DNA from: Modestobacter marinus
Lineage (GTDB): Bacteria > Actinomycetota > Actinomycetes > Mycobacteriales > Geodermatophilaceae
Direction: 5' to 3'
Assembly (NCBI RefSeq): GCF_019799945.1
Contig: NZ_JABGCH010000005.1
Coordinates: forward strand, 175,086 to 239,085
Length of the DNA: 64,000 nucleotides
A program made the translations under genes and the position numbers. The notes under the pieces were generated by a model. That model saw nothing but the letters and a program-made list of their open reading frames with translations. It did no database searches and was not told where the DNA came from. Numbering within the stretch: the first letter of the stretch is position 1; each line of letters begins with the position of its first letter. Shown here in pieces: positions 10,825 through 18,970 of this stretch.

Positions 10825-11313
10825 GTGAGCGTGAGCACTGAGCTGGACAGCCACGCGGCCTTCGTCGCCCTGGAGCGGGAGGTCGCCCTGTTGCTGCGCC
10901 GGTCGCGGGCGATCAGCGGCCGGCTGGGTGGGGAGCTCCACCGCGGCCTGGACGGCGCGGCGTACGGCCTGCTGGTCCTGCTGGACGACGCCGGGGCCCT
11001 GCGCGCCAGCGACGTCGTGACCCGCCTCGGCCTGGACAAGAGCACGGTGAGCCGCCAGGTGGCCTCGCTGGTCGACCTCGGGCTCGTCGACCGCGCGGCG
11101 GACCCGGCCGACGGCCGCGCGCAGGTGCTCTCCATCTCCGCCGAGGGTCACCGGCGGCTGGCCCAGCTGCGCGACGCCCGCCGGGCCCGCTGGGAGGCCG
11201 ACCTCTCCGACTGGGAACCCCGCGACGTCGCCACCCTGGCCGAGCTGCTCGGCCGGCTCAACCGACTGGGTGAGGAGCGCGAGGCCGAGGTCGGCGGGCA
11301 CCCGGAGGTCTAG
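10825..11313 (+). CDS. MarR family transcriptional regulator
   Basis: 162 residues, GTG start at 10825 (GTG at 10831 also possible). Winged helix-turn-helix from ~35 to 130, with the recognition region ASDVVTRLGLDKSTVSRQVASLVDLGLVDRAADPADGRAQVLSISAEGHRRL split across the wing; the LDKSTVSRQ and DPADGRAQ motifs are typical of the family. It is 43 bases downstream of hspR on the same strand but has no obvious functional link. Target genes and ligand unknown. A strong hairpin terminator follows. Confidence 0.88.
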   Translation: MSVSTELDSHAAFVALEREVALLLRRSRAISGRLGGELHRGLDGAAYGLLVLLDDAGALRASDVVTRLGLDKSTVSRQVASLVDLGLVDRAADPADGRAQVLSISAEGHRRLAQLRDARRARWEADLSDWEPRDVATLAELLGRLNRLGEEREAEVGGHPEV

Positions 11314-11327
11314 CGACCGACCCGGAA

Positions 11328-11372
11328 CGCAGACGGGCCCGGCCCCCCCACGGGGGACCGGGCCCGTCTGCG
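11328..11372. terminator. Bidirectional hairpin terminator between marR and lactate permease
   Basis: CGCAGACGGGCCCGG (11328-11342) pairs exactly with 11358-11372; the inner CCCC/GGGG adds to the stem. It lies between two convergent genes ending at 11313 and 11388. Confidence 0.8.
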
Positions 11373-11387
11373 CCGGGTTCCTTCGGC

Positions 11388-13148
11388 TCAGCCGGGGATC
11401 ATCCAGCCGAGCACCGCCGTCGATTGCAGCACCACGAGCACGCACATGAAGAACAGCAGGACGAGGCTCCAGCCGAACACCTTCCGGAAGATCTCGCCCT
11501 CCCGGCCGGCCATCCCCACCGCCGCGGCGGCGATCGCGAGGTTCTGCGGGCTGACCATCTTGCCCAGCACTCCACCGGAGGTGTTGGCGGCCGCGAGGAG
11601 CACCGGGTCCAGGCCCGCCCGGGCGGCGGTCTGCACCTGCAGGGCGCCGAACAGGGCGTTCGCGGACGTGTCGGACCCGGTCACCGCCACCCCGATCCAG
11701 CCCAGGATCGGGGACAGGAAGGTGAAGAAGGCGCCCGTCTGCGCCAGGAAGGCGCCGAGCGTGGTGGTCTGCCCCGACTGGTTCATCACGTAGGCCAGCG
11801 CCAGCACCGCCATCACCGTGACGATGGCCCACTTGAGCTCCGCGTACGTCCGGCCGTAAGCCTTCAGCCCGCGGGCCGGGGAGATCTTCAGCACCAGCAT
11901 GGTTAGGATGCCGGCGAAGATCATCAGGGTGCCGGCGGACGAGAACCAGTTGAGGTTGTAGTTGGTGGAGGACAGCTCCGTGTCCGAGCCGGGGCCGAAC
12001 ACGTTGAGCCCCGGCCAGGCGAGCAGGTAGGTCCACGGCTGCTCGGCGAAGAACGCCTTCACCGGAGCGAGGCTGAACACGGAGAAGATCACGATGATGA
12101 TCAGGTAGGGCGAGTAGGCCTTGAAGACCTCGGACCCGCTGTCGCGGACCGCTCCCCCCGCATCGAACCCGCCGCCGGCACGTCGTCCGCTGCCCGGTGC
12201 GTGGTCGTCCCGCGCGTCCTGCTCGCCGGGGCGCCCGCCCAGCGTCTCGTCGGCCGTCACCCCGGCCGACCCGCCACCGACCGGCGCGTCGTGGCGGGCC
12301 AGGTCGGGGGACTCCACCGGGCTCCACACCCGCAGCAGGGCGACGACGGCGGCGGCGGACACCAGCGCGGCGATGATGTCGGTCAGCGGGACCGAGATGT
12401 AGTTGGCCGCGATGAACTGGGCGATCGCGAAGGCGATGCCGGACACGATCGCCGGCAGCCAGGTCTGGCGCAGCCCGCGCTTGCCGTCGACGACGAAGAC
12501 CAGCAGCAGCGGCACGAACACGGCCAGGATCGGCGTCTGCCGGCCGACCATCGCGCCGAGGACCTCCGTCGTCAGACGGGGGTCGTCGTTGACCCCGGAG
12601 GTCACGGTCGCCAGGGTGATGATCGGGGTGGCCAGCGCGCCGAACGCGACCGGTGCGGTGTTGGCGATGAGGGCGACCACGGCGGCCTTGAGCGGCGCGA
12701 AGCCCAGCGCCATCAGCATGACCACGGAGATCGCCACCGGCGTGCCGAAGCCGGCCAACGCCTCGAGCAGGGCGCCGAAGCAGAAGGCGATGATGATGGC
12801 CTGGATCCGCTGGTCCGGGCTCACCTTCTCGAACGAGCGGCGCAGCACGTCGAAGTGGCCGGTCTCGACCGTCAGGTTGTAGACCCAGATCGCGTTGATC
12901 ACGATCCAGAGGATCGGGAAGAAGCCGAACGCGGCACCTTCGGTCGCGCTCAGCACGACCTGGTCGACCGGCATCGAGTAGAAGACGACCGCCACCAGCA
13001 TGGCGACCAGCAGGGACACCAGGCCGGCGATCCACGCCTTGACCTTCAGCGCCCCCAGGAGGACGAACAGGGTGATCAACGGCAGGGTGGCGCAGAGGGC
13101 GGAGAGCCCGAGCGACCCGCCGACCGGGTCGAGGACCTGTTCGAACAA
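11388..13148 (-). CDS. lldP: L-lactate/glycolate permease (LctP/GlcA family)
   Basis: 586 residues. I choose the TTG start at 13146-13148, because GAGGTGAG lies three bases upstream and the family N-terminus FEQVLDPVGGSLGLSAL begins right there; longer in-frame extensions do not look like membrane protein. Twelve or more membrane segments. A hydrophilic insert of ~65 residues (about 276-342, rich in G, D, A) lies in a central loop. The family imports lactate, and GlcA members import glycolate. It is the last gene of the leftward aceB-remnant/glcD/glcE/glcF group, which favours glycolate or lactate as substrate. Confidence 0.88.
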   Translation of the reverse strand: MFEQVLDPVGGSLGLSALCATLPLITLFVLLGALKVKAWIAGLVSLLVAMLVAVVFYSMPVDQVVLSATEGAAFGFFPILWIVINAIWVYNLTVETGHFDVLRRSFEKVSPDQRIQAIIIAFCFGALLEALAGFGTPVAISVVMLMALGFAPLKAAVVALIANTAPVAFGALATPIITLATVTSGVNDDPRLTTEVLGAMVGRQTPILAVFVPLLLVFVVDGKRGLRQTWLPAIVSGIAFAIAQFIAANYISVPLTDIIAALVSAAAVVALLRVWSPVESPDLARHDAPVGGGSAGVTADETLGGRPGEQDARDDHAPGSGRRAGGGFDAGGAVRDSGSEVFKAYSPYLIIIVIFSVFSLAPVKAFFAEQPWTYLLAWPGLNVFGPGSDTELSSTNYNLNWFSSAGTLMIFAGILTMLVLKISPARGLKAYGRTYAELKWAIVTVMAVLALAYVMNQSGQTTTLGAFLAQTGAFFTFLSPILGWIGVAVTGSDTSANALFGALQVQTAARAGLDPVLLAAANTSGGVLGKMVSPQNLAIAAAAVGMAGREGEIFRKVFGWSLVLLFFMCVLVVLQSTAVLGWMIPG

Positions 13149-13240
13149 CGTCTCACCTCGTCGTGAGCAGGGACAGGCGTGCCGGGTGGAGCGTGGCGGT
13201 CCGGTTGACCGGGTGCAACTGGAGGCGCGTTCGTGCTGGT

Positions 13241-13285
13241 CGGCCTCCCGCAGGGGGTCGGCGCGAGCGGTGGGGCGGGGCCCTT
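13241..13285. repeat. Dispersed palindromic intergenic repeat, copy D (short)
   Basis: CGGCCTCCCGCAGGGGGTCGG ... GTGGGGCGGGGCCCTTC, abutting the glcF stop codon (13286-13288). The middle is shorter than in copies B and C and the second arm is degenerate. It separates glcF from the lactate permease and may terminate part of the transcripts. Confidence 0.5.
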
Positions 13286-14686
13286 CTACTGGGGACCGAG
13301 GGTGCTGAGCGGCAGCCCGCGGATGGAGGCGTCGAGGACCTCGATGGTGTGCGCGAGCCCCATCCGAGTGCCCTGCCGCTCCAGCGACGAGGAGACCTGC
13401 ATCAGGCAGCCCGGGTTCGCCGTCACCAGCAGCGTCGCGCCGGTGGAGGCGATGTTCCGGGCCTTGCGGTCGCCCAGCTCGCGGGCCGGCTCGGGGTTGA
13501 GGACGTTCCAGATGCCGGCCGACCCGCAGCAGATCTCCGCCTCGGGGATCTCCTTGAGCTGGAGTCCGGGGATCTCCCGGAGCAGGGCCCGCGGCTGCTG
13601 GCGGATGCCCTGCGCGTGCCCGAGGTGGCAGGCGTCGTGGTAGGCGATGGTCACCTCGAGCGGGTGCCGGGGGGCGACGCTGCCCAGCTCGGCGAGGTAC
13701 TCGGAGACGTCGCGCACCTTCGCGACGAAAGCCCGAGCCCGCTCGGCGTAGGCCGGGTCGTCGGCGAGGACCTCCGCGTACTCCTTCATGCTCGACCCGC
13801 ACCCCGCCGCGTTGACCACGACGGTGTCCACGCCGGCCGCCTCGAAGGAGTCGATGGTGCTGCGGGCGAAGCGCTCGGCCTCCTCCTGGCGGCCGTTGTG
13901 CACCGACAGCGCCCCGCAGCAGCCCTGCCGGCGGGGGATGACGACGTCGCAGCCCTCCGCGGCGAGGACCCGGGCGGTCGCGGCGTTCACGCCGGGGAAG
14001 AACTCACCCTGCACGCAGCCGGTGAGCATGCCGACGACGGCCCGCCGCTGCCCGACGGCCGGCACCCGCTCCGGCAGCTTCTCCCGCTTCTCCAGGACCG
14101 GGGCGAGCCCCTCCATGGCGGCCAGCTTCGGGGCCAGCCGGTCGAGCAGGCCGCTGCGCCGGACCACCTTCGGCAGGCCGCTGGCCTGGTAGGCGCGCAG
14201 CGGACCGCGCAGCGCCCGCAGCCGGCGCTTGTAGGGGAACAGCGCGAAGATCGCGGCCCGCATCGCGCGGTCGCCGGGGCTGCGGGTGTGGTGCCGCTCG
14301 ACCTGCACCCGGGTCGCCTCGATGAGCTTGTCGTACTGGACGCCGGAGGGGCAGGCGGTCACGCAGGCCATGCAGCCCAGGCAGGCGTCGAAGTGCTGGA
14401 CCATCGAGTCGGTCATCGGCGCGCCCTGCAGCCCGGCCTTCATCAGGTCGATCCGGCCGCGCGGGGAGTCCATCTCCTCGCCCCACAGCGTGTACGTGGG
14501 GCAGGTCGGCAGGCAGAAGCCGCAGTGCACGCAGTCGCTGATGAGCTCGGCCGACGGTGGGTGCTCGTCGTCGAAGGCGGGCCGCGCGGTGGGCGACCCG
14601 ATCGGCACGGGGCCGTGCGCCTGCGCGCCGGCCTTCCGCGGATCGGACTGCGGCTCGTCGGACTGGACTCGGGTGGGTTGTGCCAT
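13286..14686 (-). CDS. glcF: Glycolate oxidase iron-sulfur subunit GlcF-like
   Basis: 466 residues from ATG 14684-14686, which overlaps the upstream glcE stop by one base (TGATG). Two ferredoxin motifs, CVHCGFCLPTCP near residue 52 and CLGCMACVTACP near 100, are followed by two cysteine-rich domains (GCVQGEFF...QGCCGALS and HDACHLGHAQG...CCGSAGI). This is the electron-transfer subunit that takes electrons from the FAD subunits toward quinone. The N-terminal ~40 residues are an unconserved polar leader. It works with the two FAD subunits upstream. Confidence 0.92.
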   Translation of the reverse strand: MAQPTRVQSDEPQSDPRKAGAQAHGPVPIGSPTARPAFDDEHPPSAELISDCVHCGFCLPTCPTYTLWGEEMDSPRGRIDLMKAGLQGAPMTDSMVQHFDACLGCMACVTACPSGVQYDKLIEATRVQVERHHTRSPGDRAMRAAIFALFPYKRRLRALRGPLRAYQASGLPKVVRRSGLLDRLAPKLAAMEGLAPVLEKREKLPERVPAVGQRRAVVGMLTGCVQGEFFPGVNAATARVLAAEGCDVVIPRRQGCCGALSVHNGRQEEAERFARSTIDSFEAAGVDTVVVNAAGCGSSMKEYAEVLADDPAYAERARAFVAKVRDVSEYLAELGSVAPRHPLEVTIAYHDACHLGHAQGIRQQPRALLREIPGLQLKEIPEAEICCGSAGIWNVLNPEPARELGDRKARNIASTGATLLVTANPGCLMQVSSSLERQGTRMGLAHTIEVLDASIRGLPLSTLGPQ

Positions 14687-15963
14687 CAGATGCCTCCGAC
14701 GAACCGGCCGGGCGCCAGCCGGCGCTCCGGGTCGAACTGCTCCTTGACGCGGCGCATCAGGTCGATGGCCGGGACCGGCCCCCAGGTGTCGACGCCGGCC
14801 TTGGTCTCCGGGCTGCCGTCGAGGACGACGAGCGACCCTCCGTGCTCGGTGCACACGGCCCGCGCCTGGGTGACCACCGTGGCGACGGCGTCGACCGGGG
14901 CGCTGCCGGGCAGCGTCGCGTACTGGACGCCGGCGCCCCCCGAGCCGCGCAGCGCGACCGGGACCCCGGCCCCGGTGGCGGCCCGGCGCAGCGACCCCAG
15001 CACGGGGCCCAGCCCGGACAGGGCGCAGGTGAGCTTCAGCGCGGTGGGGCGCGGACCGTCGGGAGCGTCGTCGTCCCAGGGCGGGACGCCCCAGCCGTGC
15101 GGGGGCTGTCCCGCGGCCTCCGCCCCGGTGCCCAGCAGCCGCACGGCGGCCGCCGTGCGGCCCTCGACACCGGCCGGGGTGCCCTCCAGCAGCACGCCGA
15201 ACGTGCCGGCGCCGTCGGCCCGCCAGTCGACCTCGACCGCGGCGGGCACCAGTTGGGCGTTCATCACGGTCTGCACCAGCCGGGAGGCCTCCTCGGCCGT
15301 GCCGAACGGCACGGTGACGAACCCACGGGCGGTCGGCTCCGGGTGCAGCCGGAACACCGCCTCGGTGACCACCACGAGGGTGCCGAACGACCCGATGACC
15401 AGCTTGCCGAGGTCGTAGCCCGCGACGTTCTTCACCACCCGGCCGCCGGCCTTGGCGACGACGCCGTCCGCGCGCACCACGGTGACCCCGATGAGCAGGT
15501 CGCGGGCGGTGCCCACGGCCACCCGGCCGGGGCCGCTGGCGTTGGTGGCGAGCATCCCGCCCACCGAGGAGCCGGGGACCGGCTCGTCCAGCGCCAGCCG
15601 CTGGCCGGCGCTGCCCACGGTCGTCTGCACGTCGGACAGCAGTGCGCCGGCCTGGGTGTCGACGATGAGGTCGCCGGCGGCGTGGTCGAGCACCTGCGAC
15701 ATCCGGCTGGTGTCCAGCACGAGGTCGGCGGACTCCGGCGGCCGGCCCCAGGTGAGCTTCGTGCCGCGGCCGCGGGGGACGACGGTCAGCTGGTGGGCCG
15801 CGGCGGCGCGCAGCACCTCGGCGGTCTCGGCCGTGGACGCGGGCCGGGCGACCAGCGCGGCGGGCACGCCGTCGACGGCGTCGGCGGGGGTGGCGTCGGC
15901 GACGTCCCCGCAGGCGGAGCGGAGCGCCTCGCGTGCGGCGTCCAGGCGGGTGAGCGTGGTCAT
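14686..15963 (-). CDS. glcE: Glycolate oxidase FAD-binding subunit GlcE-like
   Basis: 425 residues from ATG 15961-15963 with GAGAGGG upstream; longer in-frame extensions reach into glcD and are not conserved in type. An FAD-binding PCMH-type domain covers ~35-215 (VVPRGRGTKLTWG; PGSSVGGMLATNASGPGRVAVGT split by the flavin-binding loop; KNVAGYDLGKLVIGSFGTL). The C-terminal FAD-oxidase domain is shorter than in GlcD, as usual for GlcE. A loop of ~40 residues around 280-310 is proline/aspartate rich. Ten bases separate it from glcD. It forms a complex with GlcD and GlcF converting glycolate (or D-lactate) to glyoxylate (pyruvate). Confidence 0.92.
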   Translation of the reverse strand: MTTLTRLDAAREALRSACGDVADATPADAVDGVPAALVARPASTAETAEVLRAAAAHQLTVVPRGRGTKLTWGRPPESADLVLDTSRMSQVLDHAAGDLIVDTQAGALLSDVQTTVGSAGQRLALDEPVPGSSVGGMLATNASGPGRVAVGTARDLLIGVTVVRADGVVAKAGGRVVKNVAGYDLGKLVIGSFGTLVVVTEAVFRLHPEPTARGFVTVPFGTAEEASRLVQTVMNAQLVPAAVEVDWRADGAGTFGVLLEGTPAGVEGRTAAAVRLLGTGAEAAGQPPHGWGVPPWDDDAPDGPRPTALKLTCALSGLGPVLGSLRRAATGAGVPVALRGSGGAGVQYATLPGSAPVDAVATVVTQARAVCTEHGGSLVVLDGSPETKAGVDTWGPVPAIDLMRRVKEQFDPERRLAPGRFVGGI

Positions 15964-15973
15964 CGCGGCCCTC

Positions 15974-17542
15974 TCAGAACGCGTCGGCGAGTCCGGCCTC
16001 GACCAGCGGGTGGGGCTTCTTCCGCTTGCCGGGGACCTCGCCGCACAGCCGGGGGGTGGGGAACACCTTGCCCGGGTTGGAGATGTTGTCCGGGTCGAAC
16101 GCGCAGCGGACCAGCTGCATGGTGTCCAGGTCCTCGTCGGTGAACATCCTCGGCATGTAGGCGGCCTTGTCGGTGCCGACGCCGTGCTCACCGGTGATCG
16201 AGCCGCCGTGGCTGATGCACAGGTCGAGGATCGCGCCGCTGACCTCCTCGGCGGCCTCGCCGGCGCCCTCCTTCTCCCCGTCGAAGAGCACGAGCGGGTG
16301 GAGGTTGCCGTCGCCGGCGTGGAAGACGTTGGCCACCCGCACGCCCGAGGACGACGAGAGGTCGGCGATCGCCCGCAGCACCTCGGGCAGCGCGGTCCGC
16401 GGGATGACGCCGTCCTGCACGATGTAGTCGGGGCTGATCCGGCCGACGGCGGCGAAGGCCGACTTGCGGCCCTTCCAGATCAGCGCGCGCTCGGCGGCGT
16501 CGATGGCCAGCCGCTGCTCGAACGACCCGTGCTCCCGGCACAGCCGCTCGACCTGCTCGTACTCGTGCTCGACCTCGACGGCGGCACCGTCGAGCTCGAT
16601 GACCAGCACCGCACCGGCCCCGTCGGGGTAGTTGCAGTGCACGGCCGCCTCGGCGGCCTCGATGGCCAGCGCGTCCATCATCTCGATCGCGGCCGGGACG
16701 ATGCCGGCGCTGATGATCGCCGAGGTCGCGGCGCCGGCGTCGTCGGTGGAGCGGAAGCCGACCAGCAGCGTGCGGACCTCCTCGGGCAGCCGCACCAGCC
16801 GGACGATCGCCGTGGTGGCGATGCCGAGCGTGCCCTCCGAGCCGACGACGGTGCCCAGCAGGTCGTAGCCGGGGGCGTCGGGGGCCAGCCCGCCCAGCTG
16901 CACGACGTCGCCCTGCGGGGTGACCAGGTCGGTGCCGAGCACGTGGTTGCTGGTGAAGCCGTACTTGAGGCAGTGGGCGCCGCCGGAGTTCTCGGCCAGG
17001 TTGCCGCCGACCGAGCAGATCTGCTGGCTGCTGGGGTCGGGGGCGTAGTAGTAGCCCTCGGGGGTGGCGGCGCGGGTGACGTCGAGGTTGATGACGCCGG
17101 GCTCGACCACCGCCCGCTGGTCGGCGGCCCGGACCTCCCGGATGGCCCGCATCCGCGAGGTGACGACGAGGATCCCGTCGGCCCGAGGGAGGGCGCCGCC
17201 GGACAACCCGGTGCCCGAGCCGCGGGCGACGAAGGGGACGCCGTGCTCGGCGCAGGCCCGGACCACGGCGGCGACCTGCTCGGTGGTCTCGGGGAGGACC
17301 ACGAGGGCGGGGGTGACCCGGTAGTGGGCCAGCCCGTCGCACTCGTAGGTGCGCAGCTCCGTCGGGTCGGTGATCAGGCCGTTGGCCGGCAGGGCCGCGC
17401 GGGCCACCCGGGTGACCGCCGCGATCGCGTCGGCCTTGTCACCGGGTGTGCCGGTGGCGCTGGTGGCCTCCGGGGGGACGGTGTCGGTCGAGGTACCGAG
17501 CACCGGGCCGGCCGTCTTCTCCGTGCCGTGCGTGCCGCTCAT
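15974..17542 (-). CDS. glcD: Glycolate oxidase catalytic FAD subunit GlcD-like
   Basis: 522 residues, start ATG at 17540-17542. FAD-binding PCMH domain at ~80-255, with PFVARGSGTGLSGG and ICSVGGNLAENSGG, and the FAD-oxidase C-terminal domain at ~260-500 with NVFHAGDGNLHP and SGGSITGEHGVG-type substrate residues (ISHGGSITGEHGVGTDK). It is clearly the GlcD type. The ~30-residue N-terminal extension rich in T/G/P is unconserved. First intact gene of glcDEF; 84 bases upstream lies the malate synthase remnant, with a hairpin in the gap. Substrate could be glycolate or D-lactate; the malate synthase remnant upstream favours glycolate. Confidence 0.94.
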   Translation of the reverse strand: MSGTHGTEKTAGPVLGTSTDTVPPEATSATGTPGDKADAIAAVTRVARAALPANGLITDPTELRTYECDGLAHYRVTPALVVLPETTEQVAAVVRACAEHGVPFVARGSGTGLSGGALPRADGILVVTSRMRAIREVRAADQRAVVEPGVINLDVTRAATPEGYYYAPDPSSQQICSVGGNLAENSGGAHCLKYGFTSNHVLGTDLVTPQGDVVQLGGLAPDAPGYDLLGTVVGSEGTLGIATTAIVRLVRLPEEVRTLLVGFRSTDDAGAATSAIISAGIVPAAIEMMDALAIEAAEAAVHCNYPDGAGAVLVIELDGAAVEVEHEYEQVERLCREHGSFEQRLAIDAAERALIWKGRKSAFAAVGRISPDYIVQDGVIPRTALPEVLRAIADLSSSSGVRVANVFHAGDGNLHPLVLFDGEKEGAGEAAEEVSGAILDLCISHGGSITGEHGVGTDKAAYMPRMFTDEDLDTMQLVRCAFDPDNISNPGKVFPTPRLCGEVPGKRKKPHPLVEAGLADAF

Positions 17543-17582
17543 GAGGTTCCGCCTTCGTCGCCGGACCTGCAGTGGTGGAGCG

Positions 17583-17618
17583 CCCGAGGGGCCGGAGCGT
17601 GGACTCCGACCCCTCGGG
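17583..17618 (-). terminator. Hairpin after the malate synthase remnant
   Basis: CCCGAGGGG (17583-17591) pairs with CCCCTCGGG (17610-17618), with inner CCGGAG/CTCCG pairing. It lies in the 84-base gap between the remnant's stop and glcD, so it could terminate or attenuate transcription into glcDEF. Confidence 0.6.
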
Positions 17619-17626
17619 GACGTACG

Positions 17627-17980
17627 TCAGGGCATGCGCTCGTACGCCGGGACGGTCAAGGAGTCCGGGTACTCATCCGCCAGGACCATCTCGGTGAACA
17701 GCGCCTGGGCATCGTCCCACCGGCCGGCGGCGAAGGCATCTCCACGGCCGTCGCGGATCGTGCCCATCTCCTCGTCGATCACGCGCTGCACCAGGTCGGT
17801 GCTGACCTGCTGGCCGTCGGCGAGGGTCCCGCCGTTGTGCAGCCACTGCAGCAGCTCGAGCCGCCGGCCGTTGAGCTCGCGGTGCAGGGTCGCGATGAGG
17901 CCGAGCCCCCGAGGGGTGAGTACCTCCTCGTACCGCGGACCCATCGGGCCGGTGATGTCCACCCCGTCGACCGTGCTCAT
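17627..17980 (-). pseudogene. Malate synthase A with internal in-frame deletion (117-residue remnant)
   Basis: The open frame is intact, but the protein is a fusion of the two ends of malate synthase A. Residues ~10-40 (ITGPMGPRYEEVLTPRGLGLIATLHRE...) match the N-terminal segment. From residue ~44 on (QWLHNGGT, DLVQRVIDEEM, then FAAGRWDDAQALF and LTVPAYE) it matches the C-terminal end of the enzyme. About 400 residues, including the catalytic barrel, are absent, so it cannot be an active malate synthase. The junction near RRLELLQWLHNG is in frame. The position, next to glycolate oxidase genes and an IclR regulator, is where a glyoxylate-consuming malate synthase would be expected. Whether the short protein is made is unknown. 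Confidence 0.8.
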
Positions 17981-18048
17981 GACTCACCTCGACCGTCGTC
18001 TCACCGGTGCCGCCGCGCGGCCCCGAGGGCCGACTACTGGGACCATAC

Positions 18049-18084
18049 TTCCACGAAATGGAAGGTTCCATCTACCTGGTGGAA
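18049..18084. promoter_or_regulatory. IclR-type operator cluster in the divergent aceB-remnant/iclR promoter
   Basis: Four half-sites in 36 bases: TTCCA, 5 bases, TGGAA (18049-18063); two bases later TTCCA (18066-18070), then 9 bases, TGGAA (18080-18084). The inner pair also reads TGGAAGGTTCCA. IclR-family boxes are known to have TGGAA/TTCCA arms. The site is between the leftward glyoxylate genes and the rightward IclR gene. Confidence 0.7.
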
Positions 18085-18163
18085 AACGTATCCTCTGTAC
18101 CCAGTCGGGTCAAGGCGGCGGGAATGCCCCGCACGGTCCGGCGGAGAACGGAGAGTGGCGGGT

Positions 18164-18970
18164 ATGGCCGCGATCAAGGGTGCCGTGGGCAGCGCGGGGG
18201 ACGGCGGTGTGCAGTCCCTCGAGCGCGCGTTCCTGATCCTCGAGCTGATGGCCGACGACGGCGGCGAGGTGGCGCTCTCGCGGCTGGCCGTGGAGAGCGG
18301 CCTGCCGCTGTCCACCATCCACCGTCTGGTGCGCACGCTGGTCGCCCGTGGCTACGTGCGCCAGCTCCCGTCGCGCCGGTACGTGCTCGGCCCCCGGCTC
18401 ATCCACCTCGGCGAGAGCTCGTCGCGGACCATGGGCAGCTGGGCCCGCCCGCACCTGAGCGCCCTGGTCGACAGCACCGGCGAGACGGCCAACCTGGCGA
18501 TGCTGGACGGCGACAAGGTCGTCTACGTGGCCCAGGTGCCCTCGCGCCACTCGATGCGCATGTTTACCGAGGTGGGCCGCCGGGTGCACCTGCACTGCAC
18601 CGGGGTGGGCAAGGCGCTGCTGGCCCAGCTGCCGGAGGACACCGCCCGCGAGCTGCTGGAGCGGGGCGGGATGCCCCCGCGCACCGTCAAGACGGTCACC
18701 GACGTCGACGAGCTGCTCGCCCAGCTGCCGCAGATCGCCGCGCAGGGCTACGCCCTCGACGACGGGGAGCAGGAGATCGGCGTCCGGTGCATCGCCGTGG
18801 CCGTCCCGGGTGGGCCGGCGGCCACGGCGATCTCGGTCTCCGGGCCCGAGGGGCGCGTGCCGATGGACAGCGTCCCGGGCATCGTCGCCGAGCTGCGGGC
18901 CACCGCCGTCGCGCTCGCGGGCGAGCTCGACGAGGATGGCCCGCGGGCGCTCAGCGGCCGGTCCAGCTGA
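18164..18970 (+). CDS. IclR family transcriptional regulator
   Basis: 268 residues, start ATG 18164 with GGAGAG nine bases upstream. The N-terminal winged helix (~20-85) contains LERAFLILELMADDG, LAVESGLPLSTIHRLVRTLVARGYV and YVLGPRL, all diagnostic for the family. The C-terminal effector domain (~90-255) shows HLHCTGVGKALLAQLP and QEIGVRCIAVAV, and is of the IclR/AllR/KdgR sort. Glyoxylate, allantoin or related small acids are ligands of characterised relatives. It is divergent from the malate synthase remnant/glcDEF operon with operator half-sites between, so it most likely controls them. Its 3' end overlaps the convergent hydratase gene by 20 bases. Confidence 0.93.
   Translation: MAAIKGAVGSAGDGGVQSLERAFLILELMADDGGEVALSRLAVESGLPLSTIHRLVRTLVARGYVRQLPSRRYVLGPRLIHLGESSSRTMGSWARPHLSALVDSTGETANLAMLDGDKVVYVAQVPSRHSMRMFTEVGRRVHLHCTGVGKALLAQLPEDTARELLERGGMPPRTVKTVTDVDELLAQLPQIAAQGYALDDGEQEIGVRCIAVAVPGGPAATAISVSGPEGRVPMDSVPGIVAELRATAVALAGELDEDGPRALSGRSS

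Noticed and set aside
13149-13802. 218-residue upstream extension of the lactate permease frame
   Set aside because: It is antisense/off-frame within glcF, and the TTG at 13148 has a Shine-Dalgarno sequence and the family N-terminus.
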